DNA of 64,000 nucleotides from Diabrotica undecimpunctata (lineage: Eukaryota; Arthropoda; Insecta; Coleoptera; Chrysomelidae), in assembly GCF_040954645.1 (NCBI RefSeq), contig NC_092806.1, positions 159,894,328-159,958,327 of the forward strand, written 5' to 3'. The notes beneath the pieces are model-generated. The model was given only the letters and a program-made list of their open reading frames with translations. It had not been told where the DNA came from and ran no database searches. Below, piece by piece: positions 11,583-23,250 of this stretch. Both the position numbers and the translations under genes were made by a program. Positions within the stretch are counted from its first letter, which is position 1. Every line of letters begins with the position of its first letter.

Positions 11583-14500
11583 CTACCAAAGTATTGAAAG
11601 AATGGATACTCTTTTACTCTCATTTTTGGGCATCTTCCTTAACTTTTTTGGTTTTGGCTGATAGAACTGTAGAAATCTATGAAATATTGATGGAACACCA
11701 TTAGGTTTCAATTGCTTCCGATGGGATCCAAATCTAAAATAACAAAACACATACTTAAGTTATGCAATCTTATAATTTAAAATATATTGCTGTTTCTTTG
11801 ACTAATATTACTTGGGTAACAATAAAGTTTCTTTTTGTATTTGTGATCTAGAGATCACTAATATTGCTAGAGCGTTTCACGTTAAGAAAATAACATTGTG
11901 GAGATAGGGCCATGTATTTCTTATGGACGATAGAAGCGCAGCGATGCCACGATGAACACAAGCCCGATTCAGGGTTGTATAATTTGTATTTTCGTTTTCA
12001 CAGACATGAATTAAATTAATGTTTTTTAACGTAATTGACCAAAAATGCGCAATCGAAACAAGAGATGAAAAGTAGGGAAAATGATTTTAATTAAATAAAT
12101 AGTATTTACAAAAGATAATTTTATTTTATCTTATTTTAATTATAGTAACGACAGTTTATTTGTTTTTCGGTAAGAATATCATATACCATGAATCATAGAA
12201 ATCAGTAGAAAATATTGCTTAGTTAAATCATGCACTTTGCCGGCTATTAAATATTTAAAAGCAAATAAACGGACCGCTTGGAATGCATATAATTACTAAT
12301 TGCAACTTAAAATAATACGGTGTACGTATGTCAGCGATTTGTCGTTCTCTGAGACTATAATGATAATAAGGCTTTGTGGTTCTTTAGTTGTTATTCTGAC
12401 TTTACAGTTAAATGTTAATTGAAAATGGAAATTCGAAAAATATATCGACAATCTAGTAAACCGCATGCCTGAGAGTTTTGGCAACACTGATCTCCATAAG
12501 CCTAATGTTATTTTCTTAACGTGGAACGCTGTATACCTTTTATACATTTATATTACTGTAAACGCCACATAGGAAGATCCAACCTCGTGCATGTGCAGAC
12601 TGTATCCGAAGGGGTAAACAGTGGCGTGATTATGCTTTTTATATAATTAACGGTTTTCATCTGAAACTAAAGAACTTGTTTTGTAATTAAAAGTTCTTGA
12701 GTTTCCAACAAAAAAAAGGTGATCCATGGAAGGTATTCGGAATAAATTCAACAAGCAAATATTGCTGATGACCAAAGATATTGTTAGAAATTTAATAATG
12801 AATCCGAAACGAAACTCAAAAGAGAAAAATTTGGGTGAGAAATTTTATTGGTAGGCGAGAAAAGCAATTTTTTATTTTGGCCTTATCTCCTTTATAATAA
12901 TACCTTTACTCATTCCCTCTTGAATGTTTGTGTAAGCATTGTCACGGGCTATTTTATTTTTATATAGAGATGATTTAGAGTTCAAAAGAAACTCCAATTC
13001 TCTGTATTTGCAATAAATGTGATGGTTTTTGTCATCACCCCAACGAAAATTTTTTTAAATTAACAAGTTTAAAAATAAAACGATTAATTTTTATAACCAG
13101 CACAAGAAATCTGACAATTCTCTGCTAGCTACTGGCGTGTCCCATAATACAGTATCATGGGCATGTCCGTAGCCGTAGCGCGCGTTCACACATGCCTGTG
13201 ACACTCCCCACGCATGCGCCTTACATCTCACAGTATGCTACTAGTATGAAAAATCAAATTCTTTGCGATTAGCTAGCATGCCAGCTAACGTACACACTTG
13301 CCAGTTTGGAGACAGTAGCTGATGCTTGCTAGGTACTAGTATGCCATTGTGCTAGTAACAGGCATATGTATCACCAGCTTTAGGATTTGCGCTGGATCTT
13401 CGTAACGGCCGCCTACTGTAACTAGTTATAGAAGCTAAATAAAGCAATATTTATATCTGTGGCGCACCCAGGGGGGGTTTTGGGGGTTAACCCCCCCCCC
13501 CCCCCGGGCATATAAAGTAAACAATATATAAAGAATAGTAGGAAAATGTAACTTGTCTTTCACACACAATACAAAAAATCCAAAACTCTGATTGAATAAT
13601 TACACAATAATTATTGTATAAATACGCAATAATTAATAATATTTTTTATTATATTTAGATATAGATATTTAATATTAGTAGCATGCGCCTACAGGACTTT
13701 ATCTGCGGCGGCCTTGTGGACTATCACGGGTTGTGTTCCTCTGCATGTGTTAGCAGTAGAAAAGAAAAGAGACATCTCTATGGGAGAAGAAAGCATTTGA
13801 CAACAGCTATAAAAAAAAGGGAAAGATCAATCGAAAGATGGCAAGAAGAGTGGAACAACAAGGAAGATGTTGCTCAGTGGACAAAGATGCTGATCCTGAG
13901 ACTAAGAGACTGGGTAGATTGTCTGTTTTAGGGCGTATCTTCATAGGTTCAGAAAGACAGATACAGATCAATGCCTATACTGCAAATATTCCGATATTGT
14001 TACTCACACAATACTGGAGTGTAATAGATATACAGTGGAGAGAAACATAATGTATAAAGAAATAGGTATGAACCCTGTGAATGTAAGAGATGATCGTGAA
14101 GATGACGGGAAATACGGAAGGATGGAATAGTGTTCACAATTACATCCAAGCAGTCATTAAAAAGAAAGAAGAAGAAGAGAAACACCAACCGGGCTAATAA
14201 CAGAGATAAGATCTAATTACTATTTTAATGGGAATAAGTCGCAATTGAAGGTTAAAATAAGTTTATTGACGTTTGAATTTTTGATCTTTGATCTTGCACT
14301 GATAACTTGTTTATACTTCAACAATTAATATAAAAAAGAATAGCCGTTGGTACAGAAGTACATCTAGCCTTCATCGACCTAGAAAAGGCGTATACAGAAT
14401 GCGTGTTATCCCTGTATACAGAAGTATACAGAGATAACACTACTTAACTCCGACTAAAAATCGGATCTAGACTATCAGAGCCAATAAAAGTAACTAAAGG

Positions 14501-17043
14501 ACTAAAACAAGGATGCAGTATGTCACCCTTACTGTTTAATTTATATATTGAGGCAGCCCTCCAAAATTGGAAAAACCACTGCCAGGGAATGGGAATCCCC
14601 ATAGGAAATGACGTACTGTTCTCGCTGAACTTTGCGGATGACCAAGTCATCCTAGCTCAAGATTCGTATGATCTAGAATTTATGATAAAGCGTCTATAGA
14701 GAGAATATTTAAAATGGGGGTTACAAGTCAGCATAAAGAAAACAGAATATTTACTTAATTATCAGTTCAGATGCAAGGTTTGAAGTGTTGATAGACGAGG
14801 ACGTGAAAATCAAACAAGTGAAAAAATTTAAATATTTAGATCCACTCATTGCCAAGAACGGCTTGGGAGAAACCGAAATTAAACACGAATTAATCAGGGA
14901 TGTAAAATTGTAGGATGTCCGAACTTTTTATGGTGGGATCACCACATTTCCAAAAGGAACAAAAAAAGAATAGAGCAAACCATGGTTGAATCAGTTCTTT
15001 GTTATGGCTCTGAAGTATGGACAATTAATGCAGACCTGAAGAGAAGATTGTTGACAGTTGAAATGGATTATTTGAGAAGAAGTTCTAGAACATCAAGGCA
15101 GGAAAGGAAGACTAACGAATCCATAAGACATAATATGAATGCTACAGAAACGGTCATTGACAGAATAGAAAGAAGAGGTTCAAAATGGTTTGGACATCAA
15201 TTGAGAATGCCTGACAAACGTTGGCCCCAGAAACTTCACAAATGGAAGCCCCCTGGAAGAAAAAAAAAAGAGGTAGATCTCGACGCTTATGAAATGAAGG
15301 AATTAGAAGAGCGATGGAATCGACAGGTTTGGAGGAGGAGCATGCCTTGGACCGGGAGGATTCCCGGAGGAGAACGGGAATACGGTGATAGCCGCCTTCA
15401 AAATGTATTGTATTTACAAGTTGGATTAATGTCAAACGTCAATAACCTTATTTAACCTTCAATTCTTATTCCCATTAAAATAGTAATTACTTTAAAATGC
15501 CACAAAAAAATAGCTTCAGAACAATAGATAAGATCTAAATAAGAGAAGGGAGTGTTCCAAAAACGTCGTCAGCCTTACAGTGGCCACCCCACTTTCGGAG
15601 TATGGTACCGTTCGCGTCATAAAAAACTGGTACAACTCTTATTACCGAAAATCATGTTTTTCAAGTTGTGTAAGTTGATCTTGTCACATGTGTCATTCTA
15701 ATTTCTAGGGCATTGTTGCCAGTTCAACGAAAATATTATATGAAATCAGCTAAAAGCAGGACTGTGTGACAGACCGCCAGTTTTGAGTATTCTAAAAACT
15801 AAAACATCGAGCATTCTCGATCAGTCAGTCACATTAAATTTGTTTAAACATGCATCCTAAAAAATTCTCATATTAATTTTGTAATTTTTCATTATCTCAA
15901 TTAAGTACTCATACCTTGATTTGTGTTTTATTATAATTTATGAAAATATTTCAATTCAAATATAGTGATAGATAAAATCAATCTAGACATAACTTTAAAT
16001 TATTATAATAAAACATTACAGTGAGGTATTGGATCTGTCACTTTATAATCTACGTAGGATAAAGTATAATGTTAGTTTTTGTTAATGTTATCGTTCATAT
16101 AATAAATAATAAATTAATTTTGGTAGTTGGCCTGTGACTAAACTTATTGATACAAAATACAGTTCGTGTTCGCTAGGTAATTGAACTAAAAAATTAGATA
16201 CAGTAGATGCGTTCCAATGTTCCCTGTGCCAATAATCTAGGTTTAAAGATCCTTCAAATATTTTGGATATTAGCTGAACCCTATCTCTGGTTATTAAATT
16301 TATTAAATACGGTTTTTTATTGTTAACGATAAAAATAATACCTATCTAATAATAACTTTATTTTTTTTAATTAGATTTAGTGCAATGCCGTTATCTGTGA
16401 TGGCAACAGCGAATTAATTCACAAACCACTGTATCCAGTCTGAACCCAGGTTTACATTGGGAAAAAAAAGTGTACCAGTTTTATATGACGGGAAGTGTAC
16501 GTACGACAGTCAACTGTGCATAAGTAAGAGAGGGTGGTTTTAGTTGGTAGGCAGGATAATAGATACCTGAATCTTTTAACTGCTATCTTTAGTACTTAAA
16601 TTAAACTAAAACCCAAATTGTAGGGACTCAACATGGAGGTAGCATAAAAAAATGTCAAACCCCCCCCTAAGACAAATTCTGGGTGCGCCACTGATTTATA
16701 TATTAATATTTATAGGTAGGCAAATGAGCATTTTTTTGTTAAATTGGTGTTACATAATAGGCACTAAAATCATGTTCTGAAACATTGGAAATATGAATTT
16801 TTTTATGCTTACCTGTCCAAGTAATTAACTTCGTTAAAATGTTCACTACATAATCTGGAATACTTGGTCGGTGTGAGGTGTATTCTTTTGATTGGAATAT
16901 CCCAAGCTTTTAAAAGTACTGCATCCTTCAAAGGGAAACTATAGGCACAATCAATTTAATATAAAATAACACAGTAAATATAAAATATTACCTGTGAAAA
17001 TTAACAGCTTAGTACAGTTATAAGCACTGCAGGGAATGACCAT
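11583..17043 (-). CDS. THAP-domain zinc-finger gene, three exons (one phase defect)
   Basis: Three minus-strand exons assemble a THAP (C2CH) DNA-binding domain. Exon 1 (17043-16992) begins MVIPCSAYNC, giving the first zinc cysteines. Exon 2 (16938-16813) reads FPLKDAVLLKAW then TPTKYSRLCSEHF, with the conserved Trp and the C-x2-H pair. Exon 3 (11733-11583) reads GSHRKQLKPNGVPSIF, the AVPTIF-type end of the domain, followed by a basic tail and a TAG stop. The exon 2/3 junction is in perfect phase (2+1) with good GT/AG sites. The exon 1/2 junction is off by one base as I read it, so the locus may be a pseudogene, or exon 1 may use another donor. The 5.1-kb intron 2 contains the hAT-like element at 13457-16693. 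The product is short (about 110 aa) and probably binds DNA; its target is unknown. Confidence 0.7.
11736..13448. other. Intron sequence of the THAP gene, no recognised element
   Basis: AT-rich DNA lies between THAP exon 3 and the hAT-like insertion. A somewhat GC-richer patch lies around 13130-13420. No coding domain was recognised; a short minus-strand open frame at 12296-12547 is not called. Confidence 0.4.
13683..14190 (+). pseudogene. R1-type LINE 3' fragment
   Basis: Frames read SIERWQEEWNNKEDVAQWTK followed by RLRDWVD, typical of the region just before the C-terminal zinc knuckle of R1-clade LINEs. In a shifted frame CLYCKYSDIVTHTILEC (C-x2-C-x8-H-x4-C pattern) then gives the knuckle. 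It ends in a gaagaagaag-like tail near 14170. Only the last part of the ORF is present and it is frameshifted. Confidence 0.7.
14204..15538 (+). mobile_element. Truncated RTE-like LINE with foldback 5' end and 13-bp TSD
   Basis: Direct repeats agataagatctaa at 14204-14216 and 15526-15538 flank a 1.3-kb insert. Inside, RT pieces occur in one orientation: FIDLEKAY near 14370, GLKQGCSMSPLLFNLYIEAA near 14500-14560, and NFADDQVILA near 14630-14660. The tail frame at 14982-15455 has CYGSEVWTINADLKRRLLTV and RMPDKRWPQKL. The first 60 bp (14217-14275) are the reverse complement of 15433-15488 in the 3' untranslated part, so the ends fold back. Stops and frameshifts make it inactive. Confidence 0.8.
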
Positions 17044-17529
17044 TTTTTGGTAAGTCAATTCTGTTTTTCACCTCAAAATTTAAAGCAGAGCTTTGTCGAT
17101 ATAGAGTGCACAGGTAAATAAAACTTCCACATTTCGAATTTATTTATTATACCCACTTTTAAAGACATATTTAAATTTACAAAAATATTTTATGCTAATA
17201 GTACAAAAAGCTACAATACTATAAGATCGCGATTAAGATCTACCTTCGGCAATCTATTTAGGAAAGGAAAAGAACTGTTTAGCAAGTTTAATACATGAAC
17301 ACACATAGATACAAGGAAAAAGAAAAGTGTATTTCTTTCTGTACTGTGTTGAAACACAGCTTTTGTATGTCTTCCAAAAATATTCATATGCAGGATTGTA
17401 AAAATTGTCTCACATTAGTGTTATAAAAATTGTCTCACATTAGTGTTATAAAAATAATACAAATATCAAACAATCATTACATTTTTTTTTAAATCCAAAA
17501 TCAAGAGAAACACCATTACAGGTTAGGAA

Positions 17530-17720
17530 AATCAGGGTAGCGTTTCGGAATCTTCAAAGTCTTACGGGTAGAATGTGGAGTTGGTACATGCACTTAAAAG
17601 TAGAGTACAAATTGCTTGCGTTCAAGATACTAGGTGGAAAGGAAAAAGGGCGAAAGAACTAGGTGAAGGATACACATTGTCGTATGTAGCGAAAAGTAAC
17701 ACTAGGAATGGAATTGGTAT
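17530..17720 (+). pseudogene. LINE endonuclease N-terminal fragment (RTE-like)
   Basis: The text RVAFRNLQSLTGR, then (frameshifted) ELVHALKSRVQIACVQDTRW and KGKRAKELGEGY, matches the start of an apurinic-type endonuclease, where CVQETRWKG is the conserved metal/DNA contact block. It then breaks off after about 60 codons. The T in place of E in that block and the frameshift mean it is dead. Confidence 0.7.
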
Positions 17721-17922
17721 GTATCATTACTGTCACACTTTACCCTACAACTACTTCAACTTGTCAATTTTTACCTCTCAAATTTTATTAGATAACAAAA
17801 AACTAGTCCTTTTTACCAGTTCCTCTCCTTAAAAGTGATGTAGTGTAACTAAGTGCCCCCTTTTAAATTAAATGTCCGTTTTGTGTCTTTTTGAATGTGT
17901 TCTGTTTGTCCCTAAGTGTTTT

Positions 17923-18308
17923 TGACGTGACAACGTCTTAAATTAGGTTGTGGCTCGGAGTCACTCATGAAAAAGTGTAACGCTCGCTCACGTCTGTTAC
18001 GATGAGTCACCGAACGAGAGAGAGGCCCGCCGGACCGGCGAATGCCTTGCGTCTCTCTCCCACTCAAACATGATCGGTCCGCTGGTGCGATGCTATTTCT
18101 CCTATCATCGTCCTATCCTCAACAAAATCACTCAAATAGAAATTAGTTAAGTTTAAGTTTACATGTACAATGTTTTAGTAAACAAAATATATTTCTATAG
18201 TTAAAATTTGTGCAATTCTTATTTTCATTCAATTCCTTGTTCCTATTGTGAAATTTAATAATATTCATATCAATAAATATTCTACCGAGAAAAAGACGTT
18301 GTCACGTA
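17923..18308. mobile_element. MITE-like element with ~16-bp inverted ends
   Basis: Left end tgacgtgacaacgtctt (17923-17939) and right end aagacgttgtcacgta (18293-18308) form a terminal inverted repeat around 386 bp of non-coding DNA with a GC-richer block at 17980-18080. No target duplication could be fixed. The superfamily is unassigned. Confidence 0.65.
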
Positions 18309-18782
18309 AAATCTTCGCCCGTAAAACCGACTTTACAGGCAACCGATTTTTTTAATTTTAAATTTACTTGACATCACAACAATTTCTGCCCAAATTACAG
18401 ATCAAATCGGTTCATCATAATTTGATAATTACAAGTTGGAGTTATTGCACACCCAAAACTTATATCAAAAACTAGAACATCTACCTTTTTATATATTATC
18501 ATAGCGCTGTCTGTTCTAAATAAATAATTTCAATAAATTAACACACATTTTCAAAATATACCTCTTGAATAAATATAAATATCTTTTAAATAATATAACA
18601 CATCACATTTATTTCAACAAACAATCTACACAACACCTACTTTCCTAGTTTAGTTGTTAATATCTTTTCTTCCCTCAAGAACTTTCCCTCTATTTGTTAA
18701 TTACAATAAAACCGCTGATCACCCTTCACCAGTTTACTATAACAGTTTTAACTAGGTTTAGTCAAAGATTAAATAATAATCC

Positions 18783-19545
18783 TTGTATCGGCGTGTAAAA
18801 CTTGTTATGAAAAAGTGGAGACAGATGAGAGATGCCTGGATGAGAACACTAAAAGATAAAAAGAATTGCAAGACCTCTGGTTCCGCTGTCTCAAACACGA
18901 AGATCTACAAATACCATAATCAGATGCTGTTTTTGAAACAAGTAGTTGCTGCTGGTGAAACGCACGAAAGCGTCTCTGCTAAACAAACTGAAGAACACAC
19001 CGAAGATGACACCACGACATCGAATGAACCTACAAACGAAGATGACAGTGTGACTACAATGACACAACTTGACAAAGGACAAACAAAATCTAGCTCCCCT
19101 GCCAAAACGCAGAGCACCAGCCAAAATAAGTTTTAATGCAATTGATACCAAAATGATGTCCTACATTGACTATCAGATAAAACCGAAGAAAATTGAGCAG
19201 GATGATCGCAATTTATCGTTCTTCAAAGGTATTTTGCCGTCCTTGGCTTTGCTTGATGATGACCAAATGCAATTCCAATCATGGGTGATAAACCTACTAC
19301 AAAATATTAAACATAGGAGAGTTGGCCAGTCAACTTATGAGTGGTCAGCCTATATACAAACATCTGGTGCTAGTCACTATCAATCCCAGGGCTATTTTAT
19401 CAGACCACAGTCTACTGATAGTGCACTATCGCCAGTACAATATGTATACAGTAATGCCAGCAGACCACAGCCTACTGATTGTACACTATCGCCAGTACAA
19501 TCTGTATACAGTGATGCTACGATAGTAGATCTGTCTGAGTTTTAA
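18783..19545 (+). pseudogene. MADF/BESS-domain transcription-factor-like gene, frameshifted or partial
   Basis: The first frame (18783-19136) carries the C-terminal half of a MADF domain: VMKKWRQMRDAWMRTLKDKK then YKYHNQMLFLKQVV, where W-x2-MRD and the final FL are typical. The second frame (19069-19545) reads KRRAPAKISF and then a BESS motif, DRNLSFFKGILPSLALLDDD with QMQFQSWVINLLQNI. MADF-BESS proteins bind DNA and contact partners through BESS. A frame change between about 19070 and 19110 is needed to join them. The N-terminal MADF half is not next door, so either it is an upstream exon or this is a truncated copy. The tail has a 20-residue repeat (RPQSTDSALSPVQYVYSNAS and its variant) from two 60-bp units at 19402 and 19462. 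Confidence 0.65.
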
Positions 19546-20527
19546 AAATAAAATTACGTACCTTAAAAATATCGCTAGTTTTTCTTCTGGGCAGATACTT
19601 TTACTCCCCTTAATACAACGTACCGTTGAACTGAAGATGCATAGCAAATTATAGCATGCGAAACCGGTCGTTAGTGGTAGAATAAATTGATTATGAGTAA
19701 ATTTTATTCTTATTTCTTTATATCTATTTGACAAAATATTTGTTCATGTATTAAATTGCTAAATGTTTCATTCGTTTTGTAAATATATGATATTTATCGC
19801 GTTCTTAGACTACTAATAATATAAATTAAAAAGTTGGTTAATATATACAATTTTAGAGATTCCATAATTACTTTTGCGGTTATAAATTAAAAACATTTTA
19901 ACTTTTCAATCAACCTAGCTAACAATAAAATCTTTGTCATGTTTTTATCATGTCACACCGTATCGAAAATAAAACAATTAAGATATTAATACGATTAAGA
20001 TATTGGGATTAAGAAAATTAAAATAACAAAAAAAATCAAAAATTTAATGTGCATGTTAAAAAGTGATAAACTGAATGCATAAGGGAAAAATAGAATAGAA
20101 AATGAGTTACAACACTAAATGCAGATAGAATCGGACAAATATTTTTAAATTACATGGTAATTAAACGATAAATTCTGCAGAACTGCAAAGAGACTACCAG
20201 GCGTTCGATCAGAAAGATCAACAATAGATCAGATTTTTAATACCAGGAAAGTTCTGATAAATATCCATAAAGTACCAACCAAATATGCGCTCATTTTCAA
20301 ACTTTTTGACTCGAACTAAGTCATAAGTGTATAAATGGCGCAGTCTTACCAGTTCCCGAATAATCACTAAATTCCCGTTTCTTAATTACTAACTTTAACT
20401 GTCACAAACGATAAAAAAATGAATTTGATAAATGCATTGGACGTGTCAATGTGAAAGAGAAATGCGGTTATCATAAAAACCTTGGACAATTTCCGTCTCC
20501 GTCTGATTTTTCTATTACTAAAAATAC
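19546..20527. other. Non-coding stretch with a small LINE RT fragment
   Basis: AT-rich. Around 20180-20310 (plus) the frame RSERSTIDQIFNTRK resembles the RSTIDQIFTLRQ block of RTE-like reverse transcriptases, so a short LINE remnant is present. Nothing else was recognised. Confidence 0.5.
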
Positions 20528-21852
20528 TTATGACACGGGTTCGACTTTAATAAAGGTAGAATGTTTTTTCAAGTGAGTTTTTAGCAGTCTTTTTTGAAGA
20601 AACGACTCTGGACACAAGTCACATTTGAAAGACCTCTCCCCGGTGTGCATTTTAACGTGATAGTTCAAACTGGATTTCTTCGCGAACAGTTTGCCACAAT
20701 CGTCGCATTTGTAGGACTTTTCGCCGGTGTGGGTCTTCATGTGCAGCACCAGTTTGGATCTCTTCAAGAATCGTTTCGAACAAGTTTGGCACTCGAACGG
20801 TTTTATTCCCGTGTGTATTTTTAAATGACCGGTGAGGATCGGCAGCTGGGCGAAGGTTTTGCCGCAGATGTCGCATTTGTACGGTCTTTCGCCGGTGTGG
20901 AGGTTCATATGATAGATCAAGTAGGATCTTTGACTGAAGCCCTTTTGGCAAATCTCGCACTCGAATGGTTTTTTAGCACTGTGTATGGTTAAATGTCGTT
21001 TTAGTTCGACGTTTTGAACGAACTGCTTCGAGCATACGGGGCACGTGAAGAGATCTTTTCCAGTGTGACGTTTCATGTGCGCCGTTAGTGTACATTTTTG
21101 CGTATACGACTTAAAGCAAACATTGCACTCGTACTTTTCTCCGGTATGAGTGAGCATGTGACGAGGTATTTGCGATTGTTGCGTGAAGCCTTGGCCACAA
21201 ACGTCACATTTGAACGGCTTTTCGCCTGTATGCACTCGATGATGGCGAATGATTTCGTTCTTGTATAGAAAAGACTTCAAGCAAATCTCACACTTAAACG
21301 GTTTTTCCACCGCGTGGTTATTGATGTGTTTCGTCAAATGTCGTTTAACGGCGAACTTTTTGGGGCACAACTCACAACTAAACACAGCCTCGTTACTGTG
21401 AGTCGCAACGTGGTTTTTAAGAGCTGCTTTTCGCGTGTAACCTTTATCACAAATTTCGCACTTAAAAGGCTTCTCCGGAGCTTCAGGATCTTCAGGGGGT
21501 GCTATGAGATTCGCAAAAAAGTCAAAGTGATCTTTAAACATCTGGTTAAAAGAAAATATCCTTTTCTTAAACCTACTAACATAGTTTATATAATATTTAA
21601 ATACCAATTTACTATACTCTGACACTTTTTTCCGTTTATTTCTCAATCCGTTAGCAATCTTCTTCTTTTTAGCGAAATTACTCGGCAGTTTCTGCTTGAG
21701 CTCTGTCAAATGTGACTTTGTGAAATGTTTAAAGAAATGTTGGATAAAATCGTTTTTGGTAAACGAGAGCTTACCGCAAAAATAGCAAACGACCCAGACT
21801 GATCCGAAATGAGAACTGAAGTGGCTTCGTAGGGGAACAGTTGAAGGAAAAC
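20528..21852 (-). CDS. C2H2 zinc-finger exon with 11 tandem fingers (leader exon not adjacent)
   Basis: A minus-strand exon starts right after a tttccag acceptor at 21852 and runs to a stop at 20528 (441 codons plus two leading bases). It opens with the second half of a finger (FPSTVPLRSHFSSHF) and a degenerate CYFCGK finger. After a basic linker come eleven regular fingers separated by TGEKP-like linkers, starting FKCEICDKGYTRKAALKNH and ending FKCDLCPESFLQKRLLKTH. The tail FIKVEPVS has a SUMO-consensus-like IKVE. Such proteins are nuclear DNA-binding regulators. I find no leader exon with its own ATG between this exon and the next gene. The leader at 29947-30481 ends in the right phase (one base) to complete this finger as CPVCKKSFPST, so alternative splicing from that leader is plausible. 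Confidence 0.85.
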
Positions 21853-22195
21853 CTGGAAAGATGAGAAAGAAGTTTTAATGGAACAGAATTAGCAACCAGA
21901 CAGTTAAAAAATTCTATAACTACATACTGCTCAAAAAATTCGAAAGACTCCCAATGTTTATAAAGGATTTACAAAAATATTAAGAGCTCCATAGGAGATA
22001 CAGTTTCTTTTTATCTATAAGCTAAAATACAAGTGACTTTTAAAAAGTGTTACAATTAAAAAGTGAAAGGAAAACTAAAAACTAATATATATTTTATTCA
22101 TATTAAATTAAACGAATTAATTTTTTTCTAACATTCTTATATTATTATTAATTTATTATCAATTCATTCCGCCATCACGAAACTTACCCCACCTC

Positions 22196-23250
22196 GTGTG
22201 CTTGCGTCACACGAAAAATCACCAACGAACAGAGATAAAATTGAATAAGAGCACCGTACCAATAATATTTCAAGATAAATTTCTTGATAATCAAAAGAAC
22301 AAAACAATCCAGGTGGGGTTTAGTGTGGACCAGGCTGAATCTGATGCAGATACAGTCATCATCCATTCTGCGCTTGCTGCATTCCAAGCCTACGATTCTG
22401 TCAGTGTCGTAGCAGAGGACATTAACATTCTTGTCTCGCTCACTGCATTAGGAAAGGAGCACTGCAGGTAGAAAGAGATGACTGCATTAGGAAGGGAGCA
22501 CTCCAATGTTGTGTGTCCAAAATGTCCAATTTTTTTGAACCCTCAAAAGGGTGTAAGTTGCATCAATTATACTGTGCTTCGACGTCATTGCAGACGACTG
22601 GCGACGTTATTGCAGAGAATTTGCTGTTTCTCCATGCTTTTTCAGAATGCGACACAACATTAGTAGCTTACAAGATCGGCAAACTTAAATTCATCAAAAT
22701 TTTACAGAAACATCCTGAGTTAGCTAGCGGAACAGCATTATTTCTCAGTGAGGAAGCTGAGCCATCTTTCCCCACTGTCGTTGGCGAGAGTTTTTTCGTC
22801 TCTTTATACGGTGGAAATAAAGATGATTCTCTAACAGCATGAGATACAAACGATTCGCCAAGCCAGTGACCAAAATTACATTTAATTTATTATCGCTTCC
22901 GCCAACACAAGATTCAGCTCGTTTTTACAGTGTTAGAGTTTATCACCCGGAAACACCGTGATCTTGAAGATTGGGGCTGGAAAAGCATGGAAAAATTTGG
23001 ATATCAATCAAAACTTTCAAAACTCCAACACCCTCCCACACCAACTGAAATTAATTTTCTGTAGATGTAAGGGAAACTGTGAAAATATGTGTGGTTGTCA
23101 AAAAGTAGGCCTCAAATGCTCTGCGGTGTGCCTGAATTGTTCTGGTGACACCGGCACTGACATCATGGAAATATTAAAATTAATCGAAAAATTCGAAGAT
23201 GAATTACTCACAATGACCCCAATTCGAACTTCCGTTCTTTGACACAAAAA
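22196..23250 (+). pseudogene. Broken TE-associated gene with PIN/FEN1-like and CXC-type motifs
   Basis: Three frames in sequence read ESDADTVIIHSALAAFQAYD with VVAEDINILVSLTAL, then ENLLFLHAFSECDTT with a lysine-rich GKLKFIKIL, then CRCKGNCENMCGCQKVGLKC. Acidic residues in an ADT...DINILV block followed by HAFSxCDTT recall PIN/FEN1-like nuclease-fold proteins repeated in many animal genomes. The closing cysteine run resembles a CXC/pre-SET-like zinc cluster. Frameshifts and stops near 22470, 22840 and 22960 mean it is not functional. A duplicated phrase (actgcattaggaa, 22441 and 22483) marks one lesion. The assignment to that repeated family is from memory. Confidence 0.55.

Larger units (their letters stand above)
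13449..16701. mobile_element. 3.2-kb hAT-like non-autonomous element with 8-bp TSD
   Basis: The octamer atttatat is duplicated at 13449-13456 and 16694-16701. Between them the element starts ctgtggcgcacccag (13457) and ends ctgggtgcgccactg (16693), a terminal inverted repeat with one mismatch, followed inward by G-rich and C-rich runs at the two ends. An 8-bp duplication with CAGTGGCGCACC ends fits a hAT-like family. No transposase is visible; the inside is non-coding DNA plus two LINE pieces (13683-14190 and 14217-15525). A 159-bp relative sits at 60199-60357. Confidence 0.85.

Noticed and set aside
13488..13506. Long C run as a special structure
   Set aside because: It is part of the G/C-run pattern near the ends of the hAT-like element family; length may also be a sequencing artefact.
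17980..18080. GC-rich patch as a CpG island promoter
   Set aside because: It lies inside a MITE-like element with inverted ends and has no gene start beside it.
20652..20960. Second open frame overlapping the zinc-finger exon
   Set aside because: It is a shadow of the finger-coding frame: the repeat of the fingers keeps other frames open.
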